Shown here: piece by piece, positions 1-7,233 of the stretch | Numbering within the stretch: position 1 is the first letter of the stretch | Layout of the letters: each line of letters begins with the position of its first letter | Assembly (NCBI RefSeq): GCF_002003465.1 | Contig: NZ_BDDQ01000006.1 | Location: 1-64,000, forward strand | DNA: 64,000 nt | Direction of reading: 5' to 3' | From: Caenibacillus caldisaponilyticus | GTDB taxonomy: Bacteria; Bacillota; Bacilli; Bacillales; Sporolactobacillaceae | Position numbers and translations under genes: made by a program | Notes under the pieces: generated by a model | Told to the model about the DNA's origin: nothing | The model's database searches: none | What the model saw: only the letters and a program-made list of their open reading frames with translations

Positions 1-192
1 ATCGAACGAACGATCAAGGAGATTCGGAAACGTCTAAAGCCGATGAACAGTTTGAGCAGTTTAGAAGCCGCTGAAAAAGTCGTATATTTGACCGTTCAAG
101 ATTTTAACGAGAAATGGGCAGAACGAAAGTTGCGAGGATTTGCCGAAGCGCAGGAAGCCCTCGAGCGAATGTTTGAAGAACGTTATCATTAA
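1..192 (+). CDS. IS256-family transposase, C-terminal fragment
   Basis: The reading frame is open from the left edge of the window and ends at TAA 190-192, leaving 63 residues. The tail, with KWAERKLRGF followed by an acidic and aromatic terminus, matches the conserved end of IS256/Mutator-type DDE transposases. These enzymes cut and paste their own element through terminal inverted repeats. The catalytic residues would lie to the left, outside the window, so whether the enzyme is intact cannot be seen. A perfect palindrome follows 43 bp downstream and may belong to the right end of the element. Confidence 0.8.
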   Translation: MERTIKEIRKRLKPMNSLSSLEAAEKVVYLTVQDFNEKWAERKLRGFAEAQEALERMFEERYH

Positions 193-234
193 CCAAATAA
201 TGTAAATAGATGAGATGAGGGGATTCTCCCTTTC

Positions 235-268
235 CACACAAGAGACTGAATATTCAGTCTCTTGTGTG
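235..268. repeat. 34-bp perfect palindrome after the IS256 transposase
   Basis: The left half CACACAAGAGACTGAAT is followed at once by its exact reverse complement, with no loop. The inner GAGACTG resembles the outer bases of IS256-family terminal repeats. It could be the right end of the IS, two abutting element ends, or a transcription terminator. There is no strong T-run beside it. Confidence 0.7.
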
Positions 269-287
269 AAGGAAACCGGTTCCCTAT

Positions 288-427
288 CCATTCCAAATCC
301 ATTTCAGAGATACCCTATCTATCTTACATTACACAAAATTCTTGACGGTACCTTTTTGGCGCTCCCGTTTGCAAAAACTTTTATCATGAAAAACGTCTGC
401 TCTTGATCTATCCTTGATTTGGAATGG
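288..427. repeat. 140-bp segment bounded by 12-bp inverted repeats
   Basis: CCATTCCAAATC at 288-299 is repeated inverted as GATTTGGAATGG at 416-427. The enclosed DNA has no convincing gene. It may be a small non-autonomous element or chance structure. No target duplication is obvious. Confidence 0.4.
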
Positions 428-799
428 CCTTTCGACGTCTGTTTTTGGAAACCGTCCTTCTTGCCGCTCCGACGCCATCTTCCGTTCACCCAGACCGATT
501 TTCGGCCGTCTGACGAACCATCCGGCTGCCGCTTGGCTGATCATGGATGTCGAACCAATTTTTGGGGGAAATCGATGAAGATTTTGTTTATAAAAAAGCG
601 GCCATTTGATATACATGTTTGTCCTGGAATTAGTGAACAATTTTCCGTAGAGAAACATGACGAGCGGCACAAAAGCGGGTGCTTGAGCCGTCGTTCTGTA
701 TGGGAGGACGGGTGGCGTCGTCAGCGCAAGCGGGTTAGAAGCAATGAAGTTGAAAATCAGGTCAATGTTGCGGAAAAGGTGAGGACATTGGGAGAGACA
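428..799. other. intergenic stretch without a supported gene
   Basis: A long frame runs in from 419 and reaches the hydrolase, but this upstream part has no homology-like character and no ribosome binding site for an early start. The only clear signal is GGAGAG at 791-796, which serves the hydrolase start. I see no other gene here. Confidence 0.6.
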
Positions 800-1621
800 A
801 TGCGTCTGAATGGGGTCAATCTTTATTTTGAACGGCATGGAGAACATGGACGCACGGATCGGCCGCCATTGGTCTTGATTCACGGTTATTTATCGTCGTG
901 TTTCAGTTTCCGCCGCCTCATTCCGCACTTAAGGAACGATTACCCGATTTTTGCCCTCGATCTCCCCGGCTTCGGACGAAGTGAAAAATCGCCGGCATTT
1001 CATTACTCTCTTGAAAATTACGGAAAACTTGTCTTGGATTTTCTCCGCGCCCATGACATCAAAGAGGCGGTGTTGATCGGGCATTCGATGGGAGGGCAAA
1101 TCGCCTTGCAGGCGGCTTATCAAGACGCGACGCGTGTTTTGAAAGTGGTTGGACTGGCGGCGGCCGGCTATATGGGCCGGGTGCGCCGTTCCCTCGTCAT
1201 GCTCTCGTATACACCGTTTTTTCATCGCTTATTAAAGCTTTATTTTGCCAAAAAAGATGTGATGGCGGAGTTTCTCAGCGTGACGCATGACCGCTCGATC
1301 ATCACTCAAGAGATGATGGACGGCTATTTGGAACCGTTGAAGGAAACGGCGTTTTATCGCTCGCTCGTTCGCTTGATGCGCCACCGTGAAGGAGATCTTC
1401 CGCCCGCGGCTTTACACCGGATCCAAACGCCGGTTTTATTGATTTGGGGCGACAAAGATCGGATCGTTCCCCCCGATATCGGCCTGCGGTTCGTCCGCGA
1501 TTTGCCGAACGCGGAGCTCATCGTTTTTGAAAACGTCGGCCATCTCATCCCCGAGGAACGGCCGGAAGAGACCGCCGCGAGGATCCGAGCCTTTCTCGAA
1601 TCGAATGAACCCGCGCGGTAA
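800..1621 (+). CDS. alpha/beta-fold hydrolase
   Basis: A 273-residue cytoplasmic hydrolase of the alpha/beta fold. The oxyanion motif HGY lies near residue 32, the nucleophile elbow GHSMGG near 94-99 (Ser96), an acid candidate in WGDKDRIVP near 216-224, and the catalytic His in VGHLIPEERP near 246. All parts of the Ser-Asp-His triad are present and the length is typical. The substrate cannot be read from sequence; esterase, thioesterase or C-C hydrolase are all possible. The ATG at 800 is chosen because GGAGAG sits at 791-796; the long upstream extension of the frame looks non-coding. No membrane segment or signal peptide is present. Confidence 0.85.
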   Translation: MRLNGVNLYFERHGEHGRTDRPPLVLIHGYLSSCFSFRRLIPHLRNDYPIFALDLPGFGRSEKSPAFHYSLENYGKLVLDFLRAHDIKEAVLIGHSMGGQIALQAAYQDATRVLKVVGLAAAGYMGRVRRSLVMLSYTPFFHRLLKLYFAKKDVMAEFLSVTHDRSIITQEMMDGYLEPLKETAFYRSLVRLMRHREGDLPPAALHRIQTPVLLIWGDKDRIVPPDIGLRFVRDLPNAELIVFENVGHLIPEERPEETAARIRAFLESNEPAR

Positions 1622-1631
1622 GGAGGCGGGC

Positions 1632-1955
1632 ATGGTACGCCGCACGTCCTTTCGGCGGCGGAAAACCCCGATGCGCCCGGCAGCGGAATTTCAGTTTGGA
1701 TGGGATTCGTTTCCTGGACGGGCCATGCCGTTATCTCCGCTGCCGGCGTCGCCTTCGCAAGGGGATGGGGGGCGGCAAGTTTTAAAAACCCATGTGTCGG
1801 AATGGTTCCAACAGATTTGGAATGCGAAAATCAGCTATTGGTTAAAAAAGACTCATTGTTTGTGGCCGGCGGCACGCGCAGAATGGGGCGCCCCGCCGGT
1901 AATGAATAATTGGCTTTTCACAATGGCGCGGTCCTCTTTATACAGTGTTTTTTAG
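1632..1955 (+). CDS. hypothetical protein, 107 residues
   Basis: The ATG at 1632 has an excellent ribosome binding site (AAGGAGG at 1620-1626) that overlaps the stop of the hydrolase, so translation could be coupled. The predicted product is basic at its N-terminus and rich in Trp and aromatic residues in its second half (SEWFQQIW, ISYWLKK). I do not recognise a family. The irregular composition and proline/arginine-rich start also fit non-coding DNA, so the entry rests mainly on the ribosome binding site. Confidence 0.3.
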   Translation: MVRRTSFRRRKTPMRPAAEFQFGWDSFPGRAMPLSPLPASPSQGDGGRQVLKTHVSEWFQQIWNAKISYWLKKTHCLWPAARAEWGAPPVMNNWLFTMARSSLYSVF

Positions 1956-2269
1956 GCGTACGGCTTGTAATCGGTGGGATGCGCCCATCCGACATCCGAA
2001 TCAAAGCCGCCCGTTCCGCTTCACGATCGAACGGCACTTCCAGATAATTAGTTTTTCGTTCAACCGTTTTCCCGGCGCTGCCCCGCACGGTTGCATAATT
2101 AGGCAATAGAGCAATTGTGCATTTGGGCAGCCGAAACGTTGCTCATTCGGTTCAAAAACAAAATAAGCGTTTAACCGGGAAGTTTTGCCACGCGCCCAAG
2201 GTCCCGCGATTCTAGACAATTCATCGGTCTTCTTGTATATTTTAGTAGAGTAAAGGCTGGAAGGCGTTG
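1956..2269. other. intergenic region
   Basis: No gene with a credible ribosome binding site is visible on either strand. An AT-rich patch at 2231-2250 could hold the promoter of the small membrane protein that follows. Confidence 0.5.
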
Positions 2270-2464
2270 GTGGTTAATATGGTCCGGAAAATGATCAGCT
2301 GGTTCGGAAATTTGTGCCTATGGGCGCTTATTCTATTTTCGCTCTTCGTCCTCGTGAAACGCATCGGGTCATGGACGCCGATGGATTACATTTGGATGGG
2401 CGCGATCATTTTGTTTTTTATCGCGTGGATCGGCGAACGCCTGGGGTCAGACCCCCAAAAATAA
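2270..2464 (+). CDS. small two-helix membrane protein
   Basis: About 64 residues with two hydrophobic helices, roughly residues 9-27 and 40-55, joined by a short loop with Lys and Arg. GTG 2270 is preferred because GGAAGG at 2259-2264 lies 5 bases upstream; TTG 2267 and ATG 2279 are alternatives. The family is not recognised. The last coding residues LGSDPQ are encoded by a GC-rich palindrome at 2443-2456 that recurs as a related repeat nearby, so the C-terminus appears to have been extended by repeat insertion. Confidence 0.55.
   Translation: MVNMVRKMISWFGNLCLWALILFSLFVLVKRIGSWTPMDYIWMGAIILFFIAWIGERLGSDPQK
2443..2456. repeat. GC-rich palindrome GGGGTCAGACCCC
   Basis: GGGGTC-A-GACCCC, the first of four related small palindromes within 2.2 kb. 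It lies inside the coding sequence of the small membrane protein and supplies its final codons. Confidence 0.8.
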
Positions 2465-2570
2465 TCCTTTTGAACTAAAAAATTTATAACCTATGACGGA
2501 TTGCGTTCAGATAAGATTTTTCCAAATGCTTGTGGCACTTGATCTTTACTTCATTAAAGCTTTAAAGCGA

Positions 2571-2587
2571 TGGGGGACTGTCCCCCA
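2571..2587. repeat. GC-rich palindrome GGGGGACTGTCCCCC
   Basis: GGGGGAC-T-GTCCCCC with flanking T/A. It abuts the stop codon of the ABC permease at 2588. The approximately 50 bp to its left resemble the flank of the copy at 4585 (CTTGTGG, then GCTTTAAA, then the palindrome), so a longer repeat unit is likely. Confidence 0.8.
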
Positions 2588-3526
2588 TCAGACGTCGCGG
2601 CGGGTGAAAGCGACCCAACCGATGGCGATGAACACGGCGTAATAGACCAATAAGACCGTGATGGAAAAGCCGAGTGTCAGGCCTTCGACAGGCGGTTGGC
2701 CGGTACCGAAAAAACCGGAGAGGTCGAGGTTGGCGAACAGGACGTATTTGACCCAATCGTATCGGGCTAACAGTTGCAGCACGAGTTGCCCGCCCATCAT
2801 CGCGAAAATTGTCAACCCGATCGCCAGCGAGGTGTTGCGGAACGCGCTGGATATCATAAAGGCGATCGTCGCCATGACGATGAGTTGAACGAAATCCAAT
2901 CCGTATACGGCGAGGACGTGCACGAGCATGTTTTCTTCGACGACTTTGCCTCCCAATACGGTCAAGGCGGGATGATCGAGGTCGGTAAAACCGAACAACA
3001 CGCCGCCGGTAAGCCACGAGCCGATCAAGCTCAGCGCGCTGAAGCTGAGACCAGCGAAAAGAACGGTCACGTATTTTGATAATAGAACGGTCGAGCGGCT
3101 GACCGGTTTCGTCAATAACAGCTTGATCGTCCCGGAATGAAACTCCCCGGAGACGATGCCGCCGGCGATGATGATGGTAAAAATCGTGATGATGAGCATC
3201 ATGTCCGTGGCGTTATTGGTGAATCCCCAAATCGATCGATTGGATAATGGCGGGATGTTGTGCGCCAGCCGGTATTCGTTCACCGCGATTTGTTTTTTCA
3301 GAGCCTTCGCCGCGTTCCCGTGGGTGTGGCTCAATTGTTGTTTCAACGCCACCGTTTCACTTTTGACGTTCTGCCGCCAATCGGTGTCTTCCTGTAAACC
3401 GTTGTATTTGGTGATCGCTCCAACCGTGATGATCGCGCCGATCAACATCAATATCATGATGAGCGTCGACGTTTTGCGAAACAGTTTCATGTTTTCGTTC
3501 TGCACAAGCCGCAAAAACTTATACAA
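2588..3526 (-). CDS. ABC-2 type transporter permease
   Basis: A 312-residue membrane protein with one helix near residues 19-41, a long extracellular loop (about 45-115), then five further helices: the ABC-2 layout used for export of drugs, peptides or lipids. Its start overlaps the stop of the ATPase gene by 8 bp, so the two are translationally coupled partners. The substrate is unknown; BcrAB/YtrB-like bacitracin, lantibiotic or membrane-stress exporters are the usual relatives. The stop codon lies directly against a palindromic repeat. Confidence 0.85.
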   Translation of the reverse strand: MYKFLRLVQNENMKLFRKTSTLIMILMLIGAIITVGAITKYNGLQEDTDWRQNVKSETVALKQQLSHTHGNAAKALKKQIAVNEYRLAHNIPPLSNRSIWGFTNNATDMMLIITIFTIIIAGGIVSGEFHSGTIKLLLTKPVSRSTVLLSKYVTVLFAGLSFSALSLIGSWLTGGVLFGFTDLDHPALTVLGGKVVEENMLVHVLAVYGLDFVQLIVMATIAFMISSAFRNTSLAIGLTIFAMMGGQLVLQLLARYDWVKYVLFANLDLSGFFGTGQPPVEGLTLGFSITVLLVYYAVFIAIGWVAFTRRDV

Positions 3527-4439
3527 TTTGTTGCCCTCCCGTCACTTCCAAAAATTTCTCCTCAAGCGATTTTTTCTGTGTTGTAATGCCGTACAGTTTT
3601 ATGCCGGCGTTCACGAGGATTTCAACGATGCCCGGAATCGCTTCGCGCTCCAGCGACAGCTGTAGTTGATCGCCCGTTCGCGCCGGTTGTTGGCCCGTCG
3701 TGCTTTTCAGCACTTCAATAGCGAGATCGACGGGATCAACGATAAAATGAACCGTCATCTCGGCATCGGCGTTGACAAATTCGTTTACGGTTTGCACATC
3801 GATGAGCCGGCCGTTTTGGATGATGCCGATGCGATCGCACATGCGCTCGATTTCGCTGAGCAGGTGGCTGGATACGATGATGGCGAGCCCTTCTTTTTCC
3901 GCAAGGCGGCGGATATATTTGCGGATTTCGATGATGCCGGCGGGATCCAAGCCGTTCGTCGGTTCATCCAAAATCAAAATCTTGGGCCGATGGAGAAGGG
4001 CTTGAGCAAGCCCGAGCCGCTGGCGCATCCCAAGCGAATAGGTTTTGACTTTATCGTGAATGCGGTGTTGCAGTCCCACGAGTCGGACGACTTCGTCAAT
4101 CCGCTCTTTTGTCACGCCGGAGACCATGCGGGCGGCATGCACGAGATTTCGATAGCCGCTCAGATGGTTATAAAATTCGGGATTTTCGACGATGGCGCCG
4201 AGATGTTGAATCGCTCGTTTAAACTCGGTTTTGATGCTATGGCCGAAAATATAAATGTCGCCTTCCGTCATTTTCATTAAGCCGCAGATCATGCGGATGG
4301 TCGTCGTTTTCCCCGCGCCGTTCGGGCCGAGAAAGCCGAACACCTCCCCAGGTTGAATATCGAAAGTCAGCCCGTGGATGATCGTCTTCTTTCCAATTGT
4401 TTTCTTTACATTTTTCAATTGAATCGCCGGCTGAACCAT
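3519..4439 (-). CDS. ABC transporter ATP-binding protein (BcrA-like)
   Basis: 306 residues. Walker A GPNGAGKTT lies at about 38-46, the signature YSLGMRQR near 134-141 and Walker B ILILDEPTNGLDP near 153-165, followed by the switch His in VSSHLLSE. The C-terminal 80 residues form the extra domain usual in BcrA-type export ATPases. It powers the overlapping permease. ATG 4439 is preceded by a near-perfect AAAGGAGG seven bases away. The gene begins just after a GGGGGACAGTCCCCC palindrome. Confidence 0.92.
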   Translation of the reverse strand: MVQPAIQLKNVKKTIGKKTIIHGLTFDIQPGEVFGFLGPNGAGKTTTIRMICGLMKMTEGDIYIFGHSIKTEFKRAIQHLGAIVENPEFYNHLSGYRNLVHAARMVSGVTKERIDEVVRLVGLQHRIHDKVKTYSLGMRQRLGLAQALLHRPKILILDEPTNGLDPAGIIEIRKYIRRLAEKEGLAIIVSSHLLSEIERMCDRIGIIQNGRLIDVQTVNEFVNADAEMTVHFIVDPVDLAIEVLKSTTGQQPARTGDQLQLSLEREAIPGIVEILVNAGIKLYGITTQKKSLEEKFLEVTGGQQIV

Positions 4440-4454
4440 TGAATGACCTCCTTT

Positions 4455-4469
4455 GGGGGACAGTCCCCC
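4455..4469. repeat. GC-rich palindrome GGGGGACAGTCCCCC
   Basis: GGGGGAC-A-GTCCCCC upstream of the ATPase gene and within its untranslated leader if transcription starts further upstream. It is identical to the copy at 4585-4599. Confidence 0.85.
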
Positions 4470-4574
4470 GAATTTAATACGAAATGCCTAAAAAAATTAG
4501 TCAAAATGATCTATTGATTTTGATCGAAAGTTTCGCCAACCCTTGTGGGGCAACCACTTCAACGCTTTATCGCT

Positions 4575-5285
4575 TTAAACCGTTGGGGGACAGTCCCCCG
4601 CATAGACTTTGGTCATCCATTCGACGAGGCCGAGGTTTTCGCGGTCGCGGAGTTCTTCGACGTTCTTATGACCGATGATTTCGCCGCCTTTGATCAGCAG
4701 GACTTCATCGAGAATCGTCTCGACTTCCTTGATCTCGTGCGTGGTGATGAGGACGATTTGCCGTTCGAGATCGATGAATGAAATCAACCCCTTGACGATG
4801 GCATCGCGGACCATGGGGTCGAGGCCGGATAAAGGTTCATCCATCAGCACGACCGGCACTTCCCGCGCCAGCGTCAGCACGATTTTTAGACGCCCGCGGT
4901 TGCCTTTCGACAGATTCTTGATTTTGCTGTCGGGTGCGAGCTTCATAAACCGCCGGATTTCCTCGGCCTTTTCTCTATTAAAATCGGGGTATTGCGAAGC
5001 GAAAAACGCGATCATCTCGCCGACGGTAAAAAATCCGTAAAATTCGTCGAGTTCGGAAAGATAGGCGACATGTTCCGAGATTCGCCGAGTCACTCGTCTT
5101 CCGTTGACCGTCACCACGCCGGACGTCGGCTGAATGAGTCCGGCGATCAATTTTAAAGTCGTTGATTTCCCGCTGCCGTTTTCTCCAATCAATCCGACAA
5201 TCTTTCCCGGTTTAAGCTCCAAGTTGATGTCTTTCAACGCGACTTTTTTCAAATACCGTTTTCCGACATGCTCAAACTTAATCAT
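4575..5285 (-). CDS. ABC transporter ATP-binding protein (YtrB-like)
   Basis: 236 residues. It has Walker A GENGSGKST near 34-42, signature LSKGNRGR near 128-135 and Walker B VVLMDEPLSGLDP near 148-160. It is the ATPase of a small GntR-controlled export operon. ATG 5285 is preferred over 5291 because GGAAGG then stands seven bases upstream; the start overlaps the GntR stop. The C-terminal residues GDCPP and the following stop come from a GGGGGACAGTCCCCC repeat, so the natural end of the protein has probably been replaced or extended by the repeat. Confidence 0.9.
   Translation of the reverse strand: MIKFEHVGKRYLKKVALKDINLELKPGKIVGLIGENGSGKSTTLKLIAGLIQPTSGVVTVNGRRVTRRISEHVAYLSELDEFYGFFTVGEMIAFFASQYPDFNREKAEEIRRFMKLAPDSKIKNLSKGNRGRLKIVLTLAREVPVVLMDEPLSGLDPMVRDAIVKGLISFIDLERQIVLITTHEIKEVETILDEVLLIKGGEIIGHKNVEELRDRENLGLVEWMTKVYAGDCPPTV
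4585..4599. repeat. GC-rich palindrome inside the 3' end of an ATPase gene
   Basis: GGGGGAC-A-GTCCCCC. Read on the minus strand it encodes GDCPP near the C-terminus of the ATPase; the stop follows a few codons later. Same unit as 4455-4469. Confidence 0.85.
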
Positions 5286-5661
5286 CCTCATACCTTCCTT
5301 CCGCTTCCGTTAAATGATCTTTCAGACCGGCAATGATCTCCGCGTCGGAGAAGCCCATCGCTTTCATCCCTTCAACAAAACGGGAGATTTCTGCCCGTTT
5401 GAGCGATTCGCGCAACGTCTGCAGCACCTCCGGGTTTTCGCTTACGAACGTGCCTTGGCCTCTTCGCGTTTCCACGATCCCCATCGCCTCCAATTCCCGG
5501 TAAGTCCGTTGAACGGTATTCGGATTGACCCCGGATTGTACGCCCATGTCGCGGACCGACGGCAATTTTTCCCCAGGTTTTAAATCCCCGCGAACGATCT
5601 GTCGCTGAATCCGTTCGGCGAGCTGCAAATAAATCGGCGTCGCCGAATCAAAATCGGTCAT
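5278..5661 (-). CDS. GntR-family regulator, YtrA subfamily
   Basis: 127 residues. An N-terminal winged helix-turn-helix (about 10-75) contains PIYLQLAERI and the recognition region SVRDMGVQSGVNPNTVQRTYRELE. It is followed by the short C-terminal helical tail of the YtrA subfamily, so there is no large effector domain. It sits between its operon permease and ATPase, with 3 bp to the former and an overlap with the latter. The likely target is the palindrome GTGTACTA-N6-TAGTACAC at 6475-6496 over the operon promoter, giving autorepression. The inducer is probably a membrane-active compound, as for YtrA relatives; this is inference. Confidence 0.9.
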   Translation of the reverse strand: MTDFDSATPIYLQLAERIQRQIVRGDLKPGEKLPSVRDMGVQSGVNPNTVQRTYRELEAMGIVETRRGQGTFVSENPEVLQTLRESLKRAEISRFVEGMKAMGFSDAEIIAGLKDHLTEAEGRYEDD

Positions 5662-5664
5662 GGC

Positions 5665-6432
5665 TCACACCTCGACTTTTTTGTCCAAAATCCAACACGA
5701 TGCTGCAAAAAGAACGACCGCAATGCCGGTGTACCAAATATAAACGCCCAAGTAGATATGACCGGAACTGATTCCCGTTTGATTCAAAATGCTCGGGCTC
5801 GAAATTTTTCCCCAGCGGACGATCGCATGGTAAAGTTCGGTTTTTTCAAACAGATTGGTCAAATAGGACAAAAGCCATGCGAATAGCCCCGTGATCACCC
5901 CGCTCGTGATGCCCCCGAGACGACGAAGAAGCATCCGATAGATCATCCAAAAAAAGACGAAACAAAGGGCAAAGAAGATGGACATTAAATAGATGTTAAG
6001 GATGATAAATCCGCCGTTGGCAATAAGTGTTCCCCATGTGTATCCTTTTGGAAGATCATGCAACAAAGCGGTAGTTATGAGGCCGACGGCGCTTGAAATC
6101 GAGAGGGTGACCGTCATGGCCAACAACCCATTTGCCAGTTTTGCCGACAACAGGACAGAGCCAGGCAAAGGCGAGGCGAGCCAAAGATGCAGTTTTTTTC
6201 TTTCGCTTTGCAGGCTGTAAACCATATAGCACAGCAAATACAAAACATGGGCGGTGATCAAAAGCAGGGACGCCGCCTTGACGGCTTGGAGCCCCTCATG
6301 GTCGCCGCTGCCCGCTCTAGTGCCCAGATAAAACGCGAGCGTCAAGACGGCAACCAAGCCGATGAGCGTAAACAAAAAGGCGGGCAACCCAAGGCGAAAT
6401 TCTTTTTTGGACAATTGCCACCATGTGTTCAT
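5665..6432 (-). CDS. ABC-type export permease of the GntR operon
   Basis: 255 residues with about six hydrophobic helices, ending with a short basic tail (LDKKVEV). It is the first gene of the operon and would pair with the ATPase encoded two genes downstream. ATG 6432 is chosen because GGAGGG lies seven bases before it; the longer frame start at 6456 has no ribosome binding site. The family resembles membrane subunits of YtrC/D or bacitracin-type exporters. The substrate is unknown. Confidence 0.8.
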   Translation of the reverse strand: MNTWWQLSKKEFRLGLPAFLFTLIGLVAVLTLAFYLGTRAGSGDHEGLQAVKAASLLLITAHVLYLLCYMVYSLQSERKKLHLWLASPLPGSVLLSAKLANGLLAMTVTLSISSAVGLITTALLHDLPKGYTWGTLIANGGFIILNIYLMSIFFALCFVFFWMIYRMLLRRLGGITSGVITGLFAWLLSYLTNLFEKTELYHAIVRWGKISSPSILNQTGISSGHIYLGVYIWYTGIAVVLFAASCWILDKKVEV

Positions 6433-6474
6433 GTTCAAACCCTCCAATGGCTTCACAAGTGAATGTCTGTTTTA

Positions 6475-6496
6475 GTGTACTAGTAACATAGTACAC
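6475..6496. promoter_or_regulatory. GntR (YtrA-type) operator palindrome
   Basis: Perfect 8-bp arms GTGTACTA and TAGTACAC separated by 6 bp. It overlaps the -10 box of the promoter of the GntR/ABC operon, the expected site for autorepression. Confidence 0.85.
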
Positions 6497-6516
6497 ACAA
6501 ACACAAGAATCGTCAA
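6488..6516 (-). promoter_or_regulatory. sigma-A promoter of the GntR/ABC operon
   Basis: On the minus strand: -35 TTGACG (6511-6516), 17-bp spacer, -10 TACTAT (6488-6493). The -10 lies inside the operator palindrome. Confidence 0.85.
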
Positions 6517-6816
6517 GATCGTCGAAAAATTTTTTTGAAAGGGTTGGGGTGTCTCAAAAGAAAGGGGATTTTCCGCAGTTGGGTGAGGGGGAAGCCGTTG
6601 TGGGCGTCGCTGCCTTTGGGGCAACATATAGGAACGCCCAGGCGAGGAATGAAAAAACGGATTTTTCCGCTCTAAAACTCCATCTGCCGTGAGGCAAATA
6701 AATTGGCAGAGATCGCAAAGGCCCTTCGAAAAAGCGTGCATCCTCCCGGTTTTAATTAGTAAAAGAACACGGTGGCGGAACGCTTATCCTTAAAGCGCCA
6801 GAAATGCCGAGGGCGT
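6517..6816. other. intergenic stretch
   Basis: No gene with a ribosome binding site is visible. The segment should contain the 3' untranslated part of the Hol-Tox transcript and possibly an antisense antitoxin RNA, but no clear promoter or terminator for one is visible. Confidence 0.4.
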
Positions 6817-6906
6817 CTACTTGTTTTTCTGGCTAACGGAAATCACAGCGACGATCAAAGAGGCGAACGCGATCATGAGCGACAACCCGTTCGAAATCGA
6901 GATCAA
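6817..6906 (-). CDS. Hol-Tox family small membrane peptide (putative type I toxin)
   Basis: A 29-codon frame beginning at TTG 6904-6906 and ending at TAG 6817-6819. It is preceded by an excellent ribosome binding site (AGGAGG, complement of 6914-6919, seven bases upstream). The peptide has one hydrophobic helix containing SLMIAFASLIVAVISVS and a short basic tail QKNK, the exact layout of the Bacillus holin-like toxin family (Hol_Tox; compare type I toxins TxpA/BsrG). Such peptides insert in the membrane. Upstream are an extended -10 promoter and two LexA-like boxes, suggesting SOS control. No antisense RNA is proven. The start codon could alternatively be the internal ATG, but that would lack a ribosome binding site. 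Confidence 0.75.
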   Translation of the reverse strand: MISISNGLSLMIAFASLIVAVISVSQKNK

Positions 6907-6931
6907 ATATCTTCCTCCTTTTGAAGAAATA

Positions 6932-6945
6932 CGAACAAGCGTTCC
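6932..6945. promoter_or_regulatory. LexA (SOS) box 1
   Basis: CGAACAAGCGTTCC contains the Bacillus LexA/DinR core GAAC-N4-GTTC without mismatch and matches CGAACRNRYGTTYG at 13 of 14 positions. It lies downstream of the Hol-Tox -10 box, roughly +12 to +25. Confidence 0.75.
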
Positions 6946-6963
6946 GTCCCGTGTTCGTGTATT

Positions 6964-6972
6964 ATTGTACCA
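6964..6972 (-). promoter_or_regulatory. extended -10 promoter of the Hol-Tox gene
   Basis: On the minus strand TGGTACAAT, an extended -10 with TACAAT at 6964-6969. No good -35 is seen at 6987-6992, the position occupied by LexA box 2, which fits a repressed extended -10 promoter. Confidence 0.6.
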
Positions 6973-6980
6973 CAATCATA

Positions 6981-6994
6981 CGAACAAATATTCG
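6981..6994. promoter_or_regulatory. LexA (SOS) box 2
   Basis: CGAACAAATATTCG matches the Bacillus LexA consensus with one core mismatch (ATTC for GTTC). It covers the -35 position of the Hol-Tox promoter. Confidence 0.6.
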
Positions 6995-7127
6995 CTTTCC
7001 GTCAGACGCGAGATGGGAAAAAGGACGATGCCGTGCCGTGCGCCCCTCCGCGTCTGGTGATTGAAAGGCATCGGAACGATGCGACAACTTTTTAGAAAAT
7101 GGTCCAAACGCATATTTTAAGAAACGC

Positions 7128-7156
7128 TTGAAAAAACATTCAATTTGCGGTATAGT
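7128..7156 (+). promoter_or_regulatory. sigma-A promoter of the acyl-CoA dehydrogenase unit
   Basis: -35 TTGAAA (7128-7133), 17-bp spacer, -10 TATAGT (7151-7156). The TetR operator begins on the last base of the -10. Confidence 0.85.
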
Positions 7157-7173
7157 ACGGATACGTACTAGTA
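7156..7173. promoter_or_regulatory. TetR operator site 1
   Basis: TACGGATACGTACTAGTA, a perfect fit to the palindromic pattern TACNNNTACGTANNNGTA shared by three promoters of this island. It sits over the transcription start, so binding should repress. Confidence 0.85.
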
Positions 7174-7233
7174 CTTAAATGGAAGCATATGACGAAAATT
7201 TGCGGTGAAGCGAAAAGAAAGGAGGTTGTGGAT

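Noticed and set aside
419-799. N-terminal extension of the alpha/beta hydrolase
   Set aside because: No ribosome binding site at the early starts and the extension does not look like protein; GGAGAG places the start at 800.
6472-6741. 89-codon minus-strand frame upstream of the GntR/ABC operon
   Set aside because: It would overlap the operon promoter and operator and has no convincing ribosome binding site or family.
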